Shown piece by piece: positions 9,075-25,332 of a stretch of 64,000 nt of DNA. The notes under the pieces were generated by a model. The model saw only the letters and a list, made by a program, of their open reading frames with translations, was not told the origin of the DNA and searched no databases. Both the position numbers and the translations under genes were made by a program. Position 1 is the stretch's first letter. Each line of letters starts with the position of its first letter. This DNA is from Rhodospirillaceae bacterium (GTDB taxonomy: Bacteria; Pseudomonadota; Alphaproteobacteria; UBA8366), in the NCBI GenBank assembly GCA_002722095.1, contig PBKG01000006.1, positions 350,669 through 414,668 on the forward strand. Reading direction: 5' to 3'.

Positions 9075-9101
9075 CGGTCGGAATATTGGCCTGACCGACC
9101 G
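9075..9101. repeat. Inverted repeat CGGTCGG-13-CCGACCG downstream of rpsT
   Basis: Seven-base perfect arms (9075-9081, 9095-9101). It could fold as a transcript-end stem-loop for rpsT, but no run of T follows, so it is not a standard intrinsic terminator. Confidence 0.4.
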
Positions 9102-9562
9102 CTGCCGACACCCTCCTTCGTTAAATTTTCGTCTCTCGGGTCCGTTGCGGAAGCAAATTTGATCGCAAAAAACCCGTCCCGAGATTGTCAACAAATTTAT
9201 TTTCGATTCTTTTGCGGAATCCGCCTGAATCCCATTGCAGTGAATTTGGGCGGTGGTTAGAGTGGTCTCGCTGTCCGTCAGGGAGGCCATTGAGAACCAA
9301 GCCAATCCAAGAGGCAAACAATTGTCTTCGCAAGTTCCGCCAAACAAAAAAACGATTATCGGGACATTAAATTTTAAGATTAGATCGATAACCAACCTCG
9401 CTTAAACTGCGTGTCAGGCGGAATTTGACGCCCTGTTCGGTGCCTCGATCTTTGCGAAGTCGCAGCCAGTTGGTTCTTATCGCCAGGCGACGTTGGGGAT
9501 GTGAAGATTGCATCGCACGTTTGGCATATTGGGGTTTCTGTTTGACGCAGTTTGGATTATCA

Positions 9563-9576
9563 GGACCTTCGGGTCC
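9563..9576 (+). promoter_or_regulatory. UUCG-capped hairpin in the dnaA leader
   Basis: GGACC-TTCG-GGTCC: five perfect base pairs closed by the extra-stable cUUCGg tetraloop, followed by the Shine-Dalgarno-like GGGGAAG (9580-9586) and the dnaA ATG at 9595. The hairpin ends 18 bases before the start codon, close enough to affect ribosome loading or mRNA decay. There is no U-run after it, so it is not a terminator. Confidence 0.5.
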
Positions 9577-9594
9577 GTTGGGGAAGCGCGTTAA

Positions 9595-10944
9595 ATGGTT
9601 GATACTTTGCCCGCTCAATGGGCTCGAATTCGGAGCCGACTGCGTGCGGAATATGGTGAAGCCGCCTATCGGAGCTGGCTTAAACCGCTGACATTGAGTG
9701 GTGCCTCAGGAGAAGCTGTCCAACTGACCGTCCCCACGCGCTTCATGCGTGATTGGGTCGAGGCACAATATGGCGACCGTCTGGTGAGCCTTTGGGCAAG
9801 CGAGAATGCGGCCATAAAAAATGTCGACATCCTGCTCGAAGGTAGTGCCGCGGCCCAGGTCGTCGAGAGCCAAACCGCCTCAATGCAAAAATCAGCCGTC
9901 GCTGAGTCTCGTCAGGACGATATCAGCGCGCCTCTCGACCCACGCTTCACCTTTGACAATTTCATCGTCGGCAAACCAAACGAGCTTGCCTTTGCCGCCG
10001 CGCGACGCGTCGCCGAGGCGGAGACGGTGCCGTTCAATCCGTTGTTCCTCTATGGAGGCGTTGGACTCGGCAAAACCCATTTGATGCATGCTATCGCTTG
10101 GCACATTCGTAAGCGCAATCCGGATCGTCGGGTTGTTTACCTATCTGCTGAAAAATTCATGTACCAATTCATCCGCGCGCTTCGCTACAAGGATACGGTT
10201 GCCTTTAAGGAACAGTTCCGCAGTGTCGATGTATTGATGATCGACGATGTCCAGTTCATCGCCGGTAAGGACAACACACAAGAAGAGTTCTTCCACACCT
10301 TTAATGCGCTGGTGGATCAAAATCACCAGGTGATCATTTCGGCGGACAAATCACCGAACGATCTCGAAGGCATGGAGGACCGGATGAAGTCCCGTCTCGG
10401 CTGGGGCCTCGTCGCAGACATTCACCCGACCACCTACGAACTGCGGTTAGGGATTCTTCAGGTTAAGGCGGAACAGCTCGAGTCCGAGATTCCGCCCAAA
10501 GTGATGGAATTCCTGGCACACAAGATCACGTCGAATGTGCGCGAACTGGAAGGCGCGCTCAACCGCATCGTGGCCTATGCGAATCTCGTCGGTCGACCGG
10601 TCAGCCTCGAAGGCACTCAAGAAGTATTGCACGATATCCTCCGCGCCAATGATCGGCGCGTAACAATCGAGGAAATCCAGAAACGGGTCGCCGAGCACTA
10701 CAATATCCGCCAGTCTGAAATGTATTCTTCGCGACGCGCCCGCGCCGTCGCCCGTCCTCGTCAGGTGGCAATGTATCTTTCGAAGCAACTGACCTCGCGA
10801 TCGCTGCCTGAAATTGGGCGTAAATTTGGTGGGCGCGATCACACCACGGTGATGCATGCGGTGCGCAAGATCGAAGAATTACGTGCCACCGACAACAGTT
10901 TTGCCGAGGATATCGAGCTGTTGCGGCGAATGCTTGAAGGTTAG
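9595..10944 (+). CDS. dnaA: Chromosomal replication initiator DnaA
   Basis: Binds and melts the replication origin. 449 residues. Domain I is at about 1-80 ([24 protein letters not shown]), then a short linker. Domain III, an AAA+ ATPase, has Walker [10 protein letters not shown] and Walker [12 protein letters not shown]; sensor and arginine-finger region [11 protein letters not shown]. Domain IV carries the DnaA signature [21 protein letters not shown] that reads the DnaA box. SD GGGGAAG precedes the ATG. The gene has its own long leader and is separated from dnaN by 259 bases, so the two need not be co-transcribed. Confidence 0.97.
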   Translation: MVDTLPAQWARIRSRLRAEYGEAAYRSWLKPLTLSGASGEAVQLTVPTRFMRDWVEAQYGDRLVSLWASENAAIKNVDILLEGSAAAQVVESQTASMQKSAVAESRQDDISAPLDPRFTFDNFIVGKPNELAFAAARRVAEAETVPFNPLFLYGGVGLGKTHLMHAIAWHIRKRNPDRRVVYLSAEKFMYQFIRALRYKDTVAFKEQFRSVDVLMIDDVQFIAGKDNTQEEFFHTFNALVDQNHQVIISADKSPNDLEGMEDRMKSRLGWGLVADIHPTTYELRLGILQVKAEQLESEIPPKVMEFLAHKITSNVRELEGALNRIVAYANLVGRPVSLEGTQEVLHDILRANDRRVTIEEIQKRVAEHYNIRQSEMYSSRRARAVARPRQVAMYLSKQLTSRSLPEIGRKFGGRDHTTVMHAVRKIEELRATDNSFAEDIELLRRMLEG

Positions 10945-11050
10945 ACCTCCGGATTTCGGTATCGTTGGCGCGCAAACCGGCGCTGCCTTAAATTTATTAC
11001 TAAAAATCAATGCGATAAAACTAGCCCGCCGCGGCGCTAATTTTGGAAAT

Positions 11051-11082
11051 TTGCTGCAGGGGGCCTGCCCCTGTGCTATAGT
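11051..11082 (+). promoter_or_regulatory. Candidate dnaN promoter with palindrome in the spacer
   Basis: Extended -10 TGC-TATAGT at 11074-11082, preceded 20 bases upstream by TTGCTG (11051-11056). The over-long spacer contains CAGGGG-GCCTG-CCCCTG (11057-11073), a perfect inverted repeat that could be an operator. Transcription would start near 11089, leaving a leader of about 115 bases with a second small hairpin, CCGGA-AAA-TCCGG, at 11135-11147. Confidence 0.5.
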
Positions 11083-11203
11083 TTTTGTCCGTTTTCAAAT
11101 CGTGATTCCCTAAAATTTCGGTGCAGAAAATGGGCCGGAAAATCCGGACTCCGAGGGGCAGACATCTAGCCTCATTTACTTTTGGCAAGAGACGCAAATA
11201 ACA

Positions 11204-12322
11204 ATGAAACTGACGATTGAACGCGCGGCGCTGCTACGGTCTTTGAACCATGTGCAGAGCGTTGTCGAGCGACGCAACACGATTCCCATTCTATCAAACG
11301 TGCATTTCAGTGCCCAAGACGGCCAGCTGGCGTTAACCGCGACCGATATGGATTTGGCCATCATTGAATCCGTCGACGCGGCTTCGGAAAATGGTGGCTC
11401 GACCACGGCGCCAGCCCATACGCTTTACGACATCGTGCGTAAACTGCCCGAAGGTGCGCAAATTGAACTCGACGCGTCCGGCGAGGACGACCAGCTGATT
11501 TTAAAATCGGGCCGGTCGCGATTTACCCTACAAACACTCCCGACTACAGATTTCCCGCAAATGAGCGGCGGCGATCTGCCGACGGTTTTTACCCTGCCCG
11601 CGGACGAACTGCGTATGCTGATCGACCGCACCCGATTTGCGATCTCGACCGAAGAGACACGCTATTACCTTAACGGCATTTATTTTCATAAAGCGGAAGC
11701 GGACGGTATCCCGGTGTTGCGCGTGGTTGCCACCGATGGTCACCGGCTGGCACGGGTGGAAATGCCTTTGCCCAACGGCGCGGATGGCATGCCGGGCATC
11801 ATCGTGCCACGCAAGGCAGTCAGCGAGCTTCGCAAACTGATCGATGAAACCGAGGCCGATGTGGAAGTTGCGCTGTCGGATACGAAAATACGGTTTAGCT
11901 TCGGCGATGTGGTGCTGACCTCGAAGTTGATCGACGGCACATTCCCCGATTACGACCGGGTCATTCCCGACGGCAATGATAAGACGCTTGAGGTGGATTG
12001 CGACGAGTTTGCCGCGGCGGTCGATCGGGTTGCGACGATTTCGACCGAAAAATCCAGAGCCATCAAACTCTCCGTCGATTCGGGCAACATCGTGCTATCC
12101 GCATCAAGCCCCGAAAGCGGCACCGCTTCCGAGGAAATCGAGGTCGATTATTCGCAAGGACCCATAGAAATCGGCTTTAACGCCCGTTATCTGCTCGATA
12201 TTGCCCAGCAAATCGAAGGGGCGAATGCGCAATTTGTGATGGCGGACTCGGCGTCGCCGACTATCGTGCGCGATACCGACGACCCTACCTCGCTTTACGT
12301 TCTTATGCCGATGCGGGTCTAA
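11204..12322 (+). CDS. dnaN: DNA polymerase III beta subunit (sliding clamp)
   Basis: Ring-shaped homodimer that tethers DNA polymerase III and other partners to DNA. 372 residues, normal length, with three repeated clamp folds. Recognisable segments: RALNHVQ-type opening MKLTIERAALLRSLNHVQ, VVERRNTIPILSNV, DFPQMS, TRYYLNGIY, VATDGHRLA, DGTFPDYDRVIP, and the C-terminal PTIVRD and YVLMPMRV. The stop codon is followed immediately by a GTG that can start recF, so clamp and RecF are likely coupled. Confidence 0.97.
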   Translation: MKLTIERAALLRSLNHVQSVVERRNTIPILSNVHFSAQDGQLALTATDMDLAIIESVDAASENGGSTTAPAHTLYDIVRKLPEGAQIELDASGEDDQLILKSGRSRFTLQTLPTTDFPQMSGGDLPTVFTLPADELRMLIDRTRFAISTEETRYYLNGIYFHKAEADGIPVLRVVATDGHRLARVEMPLPNGADGMPGIIVPRKAVSELRKLIDETEADVEVALSDTKIRFSFGDVVLTSKLIDGTFPDYDRVIPDGNDKTLEVDCDEFAAAVDRVATISTEKSRAIKLSVDSGNIVLSASSPESGTASEEIEVDYSQGPIEIGFNARYLLDIAQQIEGANAQFVMADSASPTIVRDTDDPTSLYVLMPMRV

Positions 12323-16020
<3,698 letters not shown>

Positions 16021-16107
16021 CCAATTTTTAGGGAAGACAGGTTTGGATTGAGTTATCGTCGCGCGTGAGATATTGGTAGCGATCTGAATCAGTGACAAAA
16101 TCGGTGT

Positions 16108-16635
16108 TTGGCCTTGAATCTGAAGAAACAAAATAGTTACGGCCTTGAGGATCTGCTCGAATGTGCTCACGGGCGCCTGTTCGGGCCCGGTAACGCGCAG
16201 CTACCGCTGCCGCCGATGCTGATGTTCGACCGCATTACCCATATTTCCGAAGAAGGCGGCAACTACGGAAAAGGTGAGATTGTCGCCGAACTCGATATCA
16301 AGCCCGATCTATGGTTCTTCAACTGCCATTTCGAGGGTGATCCGGTAATGCCGGGTTGCTTGGGACTCGATGCCATGTGGCAATTAGTGGGATTCTTCCT
16401 TGGCTGGAAAGACGGGCCGGGTAAAGGTCGTGCGCTTGGCGTCGGCGAAGTTAAGTTTTCCGGTCAAGTCCTCAAGACCGTCAAGAAGATCACCTATCAC
16501 ATCAATATGAAGCGAGTGATCATGCGCAAACTGGTGATGGGGATTGCCGATGGCGTGCTGAAAGCGGACGGCGAACCGATTTATGAAGTTAAGGATATGC
16601 GGGTCGGCTTGTTTACGCCGCAAGAATCAACCTAA
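16108..16635 (+). CDS. fabA: 3-hydroxydecanoyl-ACP dehydratase/isomerase FabA
   Basis: Dehydrates 3-hydroxydecanoyl-ACP and isomerises the product to cis-3-decenoyl-ACP, the branch point for unsaturated fatty acids. 175 residues from a TTG start, matching the family length and the N-terminal [17 protein letters not shown]. The active-site His is H74 in [10 protein letters not shown] and the catalytic Asp lies in [12 protein letters not shown]. FabA with FabB and FabI gives a complete anaerobic-type unsaturated fatty-acid route in one cluster. No better upstream start codon was found, so the exact start is less certain than the gene. Confidence 0.95.
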   Translation: MALNLKKQNSYGLEDLLECAHGRLFGPGNAQLPLPPMLMFDRITHISEEGGNYGKGEIVAELDIKPDLWFFNCHFEGDPVMPGCLGLDAMWQLVGFFLGWKDGPGKGRALGVGEVKFSGQVLKTVKKITYHINMKRVIMRKLVMGIADGVLKADGEPIYEVKDMRVGLFTPQEST

Positions 16636-16659
16636 TTCCACGACCTGCGGGGAGTTTTC

Positions 16660-17877
16660 ATGCGACGCGTTGCGGTCACCGGGCTGGGCATTGTCTCAAG
16701 CATCGGCAACAACAAAAACGAAGTGCTCGATTCGCTGAAAGAAGGCAAATCGGGAATCGAGTTTTGCGAGGAATATAAAGAGCGCGGGCTTAGAAGCCAC
16801 GTTCATGGCTCGGTCAAAATCGATATCGATGAACATGTGGACCGCAAGATCCGTCGGTTTATGGGCGATGGCGCGGCCTACAATTACATCGCCATGGAAG
16901 AGGCGATTGCCGATGCCGGCCTTAGCGAAACGGATGTTTCCGACGAAAAGACCGGCATGATCATGGGCTCTGGTGGTCCGTCGACGAAAAATCTCCTGCT
17001 CGCTTGGGATACCGCCCGCGATCGTGGGCCTAAACGCATGGGGCCCTACATGGTGCCTCGAACCATGTCGAGTACCAATTCGGCAACGCTTGCGACTCCG
17101 TTTGCAATCAAAGGCGTCAACTATTCGATCAGTTCCGCTTGCGCTACGAGCGCGCATTGCATCGGCAACGCGGCGGAGCTCATACAATGGGGCAAACAGG
17201 ACGTAATGTTCGCAGGCGGCGGTGAAGAGCTGGATTGGACCATGACATCCCTGTTCGATGCGATGCCCGCGCTATCGGCCGGATACAACGACACGCCGGA
17301 AAAGGCCAGCCGGCCCTACGACGTCAATCGCGACGGATTCGTCATTGCAGGCGGCGGCGGCGTCGTGGTGCTGGAAGAACTCGACCGGGCGAAAGCGCGT
17401 GGCGCAAATATTTACGCGGAAGTTGTCGGCTATGGCGCCACATCGGATGGTTTCGACATGGTGCAGCCTTCTGGCGAAGGCGCGGTGCGGTGTATGAAAA
17501 TTGCCACCGACGGCCTCAATATGCCGGTCAATTATGTCAATGTTCATGGCACGTCGACACCCGTCGGCGACATCAAAGAGCTGGAGGCGCTTAAAGAGGT
17601 GTTCGGCGAGCACATGCCTACCATCAGCTCGACGAAATCGCTCACCGGTCATTCGCTGGGCGCCACCGGGGTGCATGAGGCAATTTATTCAGTTCTCATG
17701 ATGCAGGATCGGTTTGTTTCCGCTTCAGCCAATATCGAAGATTTGGACCCGGGTGCCGAAGGCATGCCAATCGCTCGTGAGCGGATCGATGATGTGGATT
17801 TGGATTGCGTGGTATCGAACAGTTTCGGCTTTGGCGGCACCAATGCGAGCCTAGTTTTCAAGCGTCACGACGCGTAA
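16660..17877 (+). CDS. fabB: 3-oxoacyl-ACP synthase I (FabB)
   Basis: Condensing enzyme that elongates the cis-3-decenoyl-ACP made by FabA. 405 residues. The Cys-His-His triad is complete: C161 in [10 protein letters not shown], His in [11 protein letters not shown] and His in [11 protein letters not shown]. The C-terminal glycine-rich loop [15 protein letters not shown] closes the active site. It follows fabA by 24 bases with GGGGAG before the ATG. FabB rather than FabF is indicated by its pairing with FabA. Confidence 0.96.
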   Translation: MRRVAVTGLGIVSSIGNNKNEVLDSLKEGKSGIEFCEEYKERGLRSHVHGSVKIDIDEHVDRKIRRFMGDGAAYNYIAMEEAIADAGLSETDVSDEKTGMIMGSGGPSTKNLLLAWDTARDRGPKRMGPYMVPRTMSSTNSATLATPFAIKGVNYSISSACATSAHCIGNAAELIQWGKQDVMFAGGGEELDWTMTSLFDAMPALSAGYNDTPEKASRPYDVNRDGFVIAGGGGVVVLEELDRAKARGANIYAEVVGYGATSDGFDMVQPSGEGAVRCMKIATDGLNMPVNYVNVHGTSTPVGDIKELEALKEVFGEHMPTISSTKSLTGHSLGATGVHEAIYSVLMMQDRFVSASANIEDLDPGAEGMPIARERIDDVDLDCVVSNSFGFGGTNASLVFKRHDA

Positions 17878-17929
17878 ATCAAAAAACGCCGCGCCGCCAC
17901 TCAGAAAACAACGCGGAAGATCTTCAGGG

Positions 17930-18724
17930 ATGACCAATGCCAAAATCATGTCGGGGCGCCGCGGCGTGATTATGGGCGTCGCGAACGACCATTCGATCGC
18001 CTGGGGTGTCGCCGATGCGTTGCATCAAGCCGGTGCCGAACTAGCTTTTACCTATCAATCAGAAGCGCTAGGCAAACGGGTCCACCCATTAGCGGAGTCC
18101 ATCGGTTCCAAACTCGTTCTGCCCTGCGACGTGACTGACACTGATAGTTTGGACCAGGTTTTCTCAGCGGTAGAGAAGGAATGGGGCGAACTCGACTTCG
18201 TACTCCATGCAATTGCTTATTCCGACAAAGAGGAACTAAAGGGTAAATACGTCGAGACCAGTCGCGCAAATTTCCGCGCTACCATGGATATCTCTTGCTA
18301 TTCCTTCACTGCCATCGCGCAAAGGGCCGCGCCTCTCATGAAAGAAGGGGGCGGGTTGGTCACGCTTACCTATTCCGGCTCAGAGCGCGTCATGCCGAAC
18401 TACAATGTCATGGGCGTCGCCAAGGCGGCGCTGGAAGCGAGCGTCCGCTATCTCGCAGTCGATCTCGGAAGCCGTGGTATTCGAGTGAATGCGATTTCCG
18501 CCGGTCCCATGCGAACACTCGCCGGCTCTGCCATCTCCAGCGCGCGAACGGTCTATAAGTGGCAAGGCGAGCACGCGCCGCTTATGCGCAACATCAGCCT
18601 TGAAGATGTCGGCGGCGCGGCTCTCTACCTTTTTTCCGACCTGTCGAACGGTGTAACCGGCGAAATCCACTATGTGGACGCCGGCTACAACGTTATTGGC
18701 ATGGTCAATCTTTCCGAAGACTGA
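17930..18724 (+). CDS. fabI: Enoyl-ACP reductase (NADH) FabI
   Basis: Reduces enoyl-ACP in the last step of each fatty-acid elongation cycle. 264 residues. The dinucleotide fold opens GVIMGVANDHSIAWGVA. The FabI-type catalytic pair Y-x6-K is in NYNVMGVAKAALE, and SAGPMRTLAGSAI forms the substrate-binding loop. This is the isoform family targeted by triclosan. It is the third gene of fabA-fabB-fabI; the next gene (pnp) is convergent, 30 bases away. Confidence 0.95.
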   Translation: MTNAKIMSGRRGVIMGVANDHSIAWGVADALHQAGAELAFTYQSEALGKRVHPLAESIGSKLVLPCDVTDTDSLDQVFSAVEKEWGELDFVLHAIAYSDKEELKGKYVETSRANFRATMDISCYSFTAIAQRAAPLMKEGGGLVTLTYSGSERVMPNYNVMGVAKAALEASVRYLAVDLGSRGIRVNAISAGPMRTLAGSAISSARTVYKWQGEHAPLMRNISLEDVGGAALYLFSDLSNGVTGEIHYVDAGYNVIGMVNLSED

Positions 18725-18754
18725 CCCCATCGAGGACGATTTCAGGCGTAAGGC

Positions 18755-20923
<2,169 letters not shown>

Positions 20924-20949
20924 TTATATGTGTCCTTCACATACCTACT

Positions 20950-20976
20950 GCCGAGACGGTCTTTCCCGCCCTCGGC
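20950..20976 (-). promoter_or_regulatory. Stem-loop in the pnp leader
   Basis: GCCGAG (20950-20955) and CTCGGC (20971-20976) form a 6-base-pair stem with a 15-base loop, 27-53 bases upstream of the pnp ATG. In E. coli a leader stem cut by RNase III mediates PNPase autoregulation; this is a candidate equivalent by position only. Confidence 0.35.
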
Positions 20977-20988
20977 CTGCAACGGCCT

Positions 20989-21018
20989 TAAAACAAAGAC
21001 CGGACCCTTTCCGGTCTC
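20989..21018 (-). terminator. Intrinsic terminator after rpsO
   Basis: On the minus strand AGACCGGA-AAGGG-TCCGGTCT forms an 8-base-pair stem, followed by TTGTTTT. It lies about 95 bases downstream of the rpsO stop and would separate the ribosomal-protein transcript from pnp, possibly only partly. Confidence 0.7.
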
Positions 21019-21111
21019 AACCAATATTCGACGGCCAGGGCCCTTGCCCAATAGCCGCACCAGGCGCCGGCATCGCGCACGGCACCTGCGAGGAGGGTCG
21101 TTGCGAACTCC

Positions 21112-21381
21112 TCAGCGACGCAATTCGAGACGCTCGAGGAGCGACTCATAACGCTTGACGTCTTTGCGCTTTACATAGTCCAGAAGTCGCCGCCGTTGAC
21201 CGACCATCATCAAAAGGCCGCGGCGGGAGTGATAATCCTTTTTGTGTGATTGCATATGCTCGGTCAGGTTCCGAATTCGTTCGGTCAAAACCGCGATTTG
21301 CACATCGGCCGAGCCTGTATCGCCCGGCTTAATAGCGAACTCACCAATGAGCTCTTGTTTACGCTCTGGCGTAATCGACAT
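21112..21381 (-). CDS. rpsO: 30S ribosomal protein S15
   Basis: Binds 16S rRNA in the platform of the small subunit. 89 residues, exact family length, with [36 protein letters not shown] and the C-terminal [19 protein letters not shown] across adjacent conserved blocks. It lies 20 bases downstream of truB and upstream of the terminator at 20989-21018, the standard truB-rpsO-pnp order. Confidence 0.97.
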   Translation of the reverse strand: MSITPERKQELIGEFAIKPGDTGSADVQIAVLTERIRNLTEHMQSHKKDYHSRRGLLMMVGQRRRLLDYVKRKDVKRYESLLERLELRR

Positions 21382-21401
21382 CGGATACTCCTTTTCTATT
21401 C

Positions 21402-22331
21402 TTATAAATTCAGCACCCTGAAAGGCCGTACCTCTCCTGCGTTGTACTCCGTTAGAGCAACGGGTTTTCCGCGGTCCATAGCCAGGACCGTATCCCCTTC
21501 GCCCAATTCGGCTACGCGTTCGAGGTCGCCTTTCCGAAGTAGCGCTACCGGCTGGCCGTGGCGCAACCTGCTAGCTTCGGTGTCGGTCAAGGCCAGAGCC
21601 GGGATGTCGTCCAGCGCGGTCTCAATCGGCAAAAGGCACTCTAAAACGGCGGCAATGTGCCCAAATCCATCCAATTCGTCCAGTGAAATCGCATCGCTTA
21701 GCGAAAATGGCCCGACCCGGGTGCGACGCAGTTTTATTAGATGTCCCACTGTTCCCAGCGCTACCGCCAAATCGCGGGCAAGAGCGCGCATATAAGCGCC
21801 GGGGCCCGAGACGACTCGAAACACCGCATGATCGCTATCTGGGATCTCGACCAGTGTCAATTCGAAGATTTCGACCGACCGCGGTGCCAAGGTGACCTCT
21901 TCACCCTTACGCGCAAGATCGTATGCGCGTCTGCCTCCGATCTTGATTGCAGAGAAGGCTGGCGGCACTTGTTCGATGGTACCAATAAAGCTGGAAAGTA
22001 CGCCCTCTATTTCCGACTGGGTGGGCCGATTGCCCGACGATGCAACCACTTCGCCTTCCCGGTCGTCGGTCGAGCTAGCCGTTCCCCACTCCACAATGAA
22101 TTCATATTCTTTGGTATTATCAACGACATAGGGAAGTGTCTTCGTCGCCTCACCAAGAGCAATCGGGAGTATTCCGGTCGCCATCGGATCGAGCGTGCCG
22201 CCATGACCAGCCTTGGCCGCGTTGGCGAGCCGTTTGACGATCGCCACCGTCTTGGTCGACGTAATGCCTTCGGGTTTGTCGATAACAAACCAACCGTGCA
22301 CCGGATCGCCTTTGCGGTTGCGCCGCCCCAT
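21402..22331 (-). CDS. truB: tRNA pseudouridine-55 synthase
   Basis: Converts U55 to pseudouridine in the T-loop of most tRNAs. 309 residues. The opening [16 protein letters not shown], the catalytic Asp motif [15 protein letters not shown] and the later [17 protein letters not shown] are typical. The C-terminal PUA-like part ends RPFRVLNL. It starts 13 bases after the rbfA stop in the nusA-infB-rbfA-truB operon. Confidence 0.96.
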   Translation of the reverse strand: MGRRNRKGDPVHGWFVIDKPEGITSTKTVAIVKRLANAAKAGHGGTLDPMATGILPIALGEATKTLPYVVDNTKEYEFIVEWGTASSTDDREGEVVASSGNRPTQSEIEGVLSSFIGTIEQVPPAFSAIKIGGRRAYDLARKGEEVTLAPRSVEIFELTLVEIPDSDHAVFRVVSGPGAYMRALARDLAVALGTVGHLIKLRRTRVGPFSLSDAISLDELDGFGHIAAVLECLLPIETALDDIPALALTDTEASRLRHGQPVALLRKGDLERVAELGEGDTVLAMDRGKPVALTEYNAGEVRPFRVLNL

Positions 22332-22344
22332 TTTGGTGTCTTAC

Positions 22345-22734
22345 CTACGGCTTTTGCGGAGTCAGGTCGCGAGCGACCGCCGGATCGGCTAACAATTTGT
22401 CGATCTGAGTCGCGTTGTCGAACGAATCGTCGCTAAGGAAGGAAAGTTGGGGCAAATATTTAAGATGCAGCTTGCGCCCGACTTCGCCGCGCAAATACGA
22501 TGCTGCCCGCCCCAGAGCCTCGACAACAATTTTTTCTTCACCACCTCCGAGCGGCAAGACAAATACCGTCGCGTTTCGCATATCGGGACTAACCCGCACT
22601 TCCGAGACAGTGATCGAGCGCCCGGCCAGATCCGGATCACGCAAATCGCCCCGGGCGAGAATTTCAGCCAGGATATGGCGTAGTTCTTCACCAACCCGCA
22701 GCTGACGCACCGAGCGTTGCTTTTTATTCGCCAT
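22345..22734 (-). CDS. rbfA: 30S ribosome-binding factor A
   Basis: Assists late maturation of the 30S subunit and 16S rRNA 5' end processing. 129 residues with a single KH-like fold: RQLRVGEELRHILAEIL at the start, ITVSEVRVSPDMRNATVFV in the middle and LRGEVGRKLHLKYLPQLSF near the end. It lies 87 bases downstream of infB and before truB, the usual position. Confidence 0.95.
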   Translation of the reverse strand: MANKKQRSVRQLRVGEELRHILAEILARGDLRDPDLAGRSITVSEVRVSPDMRNATVFVLPLGGGEEKIVVEALGRAASYLRGEVGRKLHLKYLPQLSFLSDDSFDNATQIDKLLADPAVARDLTPQKP

Positions 22735-22821
22735 CTTTACCTACTATTCGATCGGGTCTCGCGGTCCGGCTGCACGAGCGCGCCGAATTGTCGGTACGCA
22801 CACTCGCGCAATTGTCTCGCC

Positions 22822-25332
22822 CTAGAGCGACCGGCTGATCTCCTCGACCTCGTAACATTCGACCATATCGCCTTCTTTGATATCGTCGTAATTTTCGAAT
22901 GCCATGCCGCATTCGTAGCCTTGCTGCACGTCTCGCACATCATCTTTGAAGCGCCGCAATGTCTTCAAACTGCCTTCGTGGATAACCACGTCGTCGCGCA
23001 GTAACCGGACCCGGGCGCCGCGTTTGACTTCGCCTTCGGTAACCATGCAACCGCCGATCTTGCCGACCTTGGAGATCCCGAACACCTGACGGATTTCCGC
23101 ATAACCAAGCTGCTTTTCGCGCATTTCCGGCGCCAAAAGGCCGCTCATGAGCTTCTTCATGTCGTCGATCACATCGTAAATGATCGAGTAATAGCGAATA
23201 TCCACGTTGTCACGCTTGGCAAGCTCGCGGGCCTGCGGATTGGCGCGTACGTTGAAGCCGATGATCACCCCTTCGGATGCCCGCGCCAAGATGACATCGG
23301 ACTCCGTAATTCCCCCGACACCGCTGTGCAGCACCCGCACGCGAGCTTCGTCGGTTTCGAGCTTTTGTAAGGAACTGTTGATCGCTTCCAACGAGCCCTG
23401 CACGTCGGTCTTGATCAAGATTTCCAGCTCTTCGCTCTCGCCGGTTTTTATCTTGTCGAACATCTGTTCGAGCGTGCCCCGCGCGCCGGCAGCCATATTG
23501 GTTTGACGAAGCTGGCGGGTTCTATACTCGGCAATTTCACGGGCCCGGGCTTCATCTTCGACAACATTGATCGTATCGCCTGCGGAGGGTGTACCTTGCA
23601 GGCCGAGTACTTCGACCGGATGCGCCGGGCCGGCCTCTTTAACCGAGGTGCCGCGGTCGTCGATCATCGCGCGAACCCGGCCCCATTCGGAACCGGCGAC
23701 GAAAATATCGCCCGTGCGCAGGGTGCCGCGTTCAACCAGTACAGTCGCCACCGAACCGCGGCCCTGTTCCATTTTTGCTTCGACAACAACACCCTGTGCC
23801 AATCGGTTGGGATTCGCCTTCAGTTCGAGAATTTCCGATTGCAGCAGGATTGCTTCTTCCAATTTGTCGATATTGGTCTTTTCCTTTGCCGAAACCTCGA
23901 CATCCAACACATCGCCGCCTAGCGATTCGACAACGATTTCGTGGTTCAGCAATTCATTGCGGACTCGATTGGAATCGGCGCCGGGGGTATCGACTTTATT
24001 GATAGCAACAATGATCGGCACTTCAGCCGCCTTGGCATGGCTGATCGCCTCAACCGTTTGCGGCTGAACTCCATCATCGGCAGCCACCACCAAGATAACA
24101 ATATCTGTGACGCTCGCGCCGCGGGCGCGCATTTCGGTAAACGCTTCGTGCCCCGGCGTATCGAGAAACGTAATCGCAGCCCCCGACGGGGAATTTACAC
24201 GGTACGCACCGATATGTTGGGTGATACCACCGGCTTCGCCGCCCGCGACATCGCTTTCCCGCAACACATCCAACAAGGATGTCTTACCGTGATCCACGTG
24301 ACCCATCACGGTGACAACCGGCGCCCGCTCGTCGAGATCGCTCTCCTGGTCTTCGGTGCCCTCGAGACCAATTTCCACGTCCGCTTCCGAGACGCGTTTG
24401 ACCTTATGGCCCATTTCATTAACCACCAACTCCGCCGTATCGGCATCGATGGTTTGGTTAGCGGCCGCCATAACACCCATATTCATCAATACTTTAACGA
24501 CGTCTGCGGCTCGGGTTGCCATTCGGTTGGCCAGGTCAGAAACGGTGATCGATTCGGGAACCACCACTTCACGAACCTGTTGTTGCACCTCGCCTTTTTG
24601 CAGTTCGGCACGCTGGCGTTTCTTTTCGCGTTCCTGTGCCCGGCGAATCGCCGCAAGACTGCGGACGCGACCTTCGTCACCATCTTCAGCCTGACGTAGC
24701 GCGTCGCCGATTGTGAGCTTGCCCTGCATCCGTCGACGTGGCTCGTCCTTCGAGCGACGAGGCCGCTTGGTATCGGGTTTTGCCCGCCGTTGAGGTTTTG
24801 CCGATTCCGCTTCTTTGTTATCGGCCTTTTTAGAACCAGCGTCCGCTTCCGTAGCAACTCTGCGGTTGGCCTCTTGCTCCGCACGCTGGCGGACCTCTTC
24901 TTCGGCCTTGCGTCTTGCATCATCGTCCGCCCGGCGGCGCGCTTCTTCCTCTTCCTGTGCGCGGCGTTTGTTCTCTTCTTCAACCCGCCGACGCTCATCT
25001 TCAAGCTCGTCAATCCGGCGCTTTTCGGCTTCCTCCGCGGCCCCATGGATAGCCCGCATGCGCGCAGCGCGTTCCTGTTCGGTTAAATTGCCGAGATCTT
25101 CCTCTTCGATGGGGGTTTCCGGTAGCTGCACTTGTTCTTCCGAGACCGCGCGCATTTTGCCGGCGGAATCGCGGCCGAAGGTACGCTTCTTCTTGACCTC
25201 GACCATGACCGATTTCGAACGGCCATGGCTAAAGCTTTGGCGTACCTGGCCCGTCTCGACAGTCTTCTTAAGCTCGAGCCGTCCCGGTCGGTTGAGACTG
25301 AGTTTGCCTTCTTGTTCAGATTTCTGCGTCAT
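22822..25332 (-). CDS. infB: Translation initiation factor IF-2
   Basis: GTPase that brings fMet-tRNA to the 30S subunit and promotes subunit joining. Start ATG at 25332 gives [19 protein letters not shown] and 836 residues; the frame is open 30 bases further. The N-terminal third is a long charged, Glu/Arg-rich low-complexity region (about 90-215) typical of proteobacterial IF-2. G motifs: [25 protein letters not shown]-terminal domains carry [11 protein letters not shown] and the fMet-tRNA-binding end. It overlaps the end of the ylxR-like gene by 17 bases. Confidence 0.96.
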   Translation of the reverse strand: MTQKSEQEGKLSLNRPGRLELKKTVETGQVRQSFSHGRSKSVMVEVKKKRTFGRDSAGKMRAVSEEQVQLPETPIEEEDLGNLTEQERAARMRAIHGAAEEAEKRRIDELEDERRRVEEENKRRAQEEEEARRRADDDARRKAEEEVRQRAEQEANRRVATEADAGSKKADNKEAESAKPQRRAKPDTKRPRRSKDEPRRRMQGKLTIGDALRQAEDGDEGRVRSLAAIRRAQEREKKRQRAELQKGEVQQQVREVVVPESITVSDLANRMATRAADVVKVLMNMGVMAAANQTIDADTAELVVNEMGHKVKRVSEADVEIGLEGTEDQESDLDERAPVVTVMGHVDHGKTSLLDVLRESDVAGGEAGGITQHIGAYRVNSPSGAAITFLDTPGHEAFTEMRARGASVTDIVILVVAADDGVQPQTVEAISHAKAAEVPIIVAINKVDTPGADSNRVRNELLNHEIVVESLGGDVLDVEVSAKEKTNIDKLEEAILLQSEILELKANPNRLAQGVVVEAKMEQGRGSVATVLVERGTLRTGDIFVAGSEWGRVRAMIDDRGTSVKEAGPAHPVEVLGLQGTPSAGDTINVVEDEARAREIAEYRTRQLRQTNMAAGARGTLEQMFDKIKTGESEELEILIKTDVQGSLEAINSSLQKLETDEARVRVLHSGVGGITESDVILARASEGVIIGFNVRANPQARELAKRDNVDIRYYSIIYDVIDDMKKLMSGLLAPEMREKQLGYAEIRQVFGISKVGKIGGCMVTEGEVKRGARVRLLRDDVVIHEGSLKTLRRFKDDVRDVQQGYECGMAFENYDDIKEGDMVECYEVEEISRSL

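Larger units (their letters stand above)
9029..9594. other. 566-base gene-free region between rpsT and dnaA
   Basis: No coding frame with family character was found. The region alternates GC-rich and AT-rich patches (for example 9185-9215 and 9340-9395). I looked on both strands for DnaA boxes (TTATNCACA and close variants) and found no convincing one, so there is no direct evidence that this is oriC. It holds the rpsT stem-loop near its start and the dnaA leader hairpin near its end, and must include the dnaA promoter, for which no clear -35/-10 pair stands out. Confidence 0.6.

Noticed and set aside
9029..9594. oriC in the gap before dnaA
   Set aside because: No convincing DnaA boxes or clustered repeats were found on either strand; the origin may lie elsewhere, as in several alphaproteobacteria.
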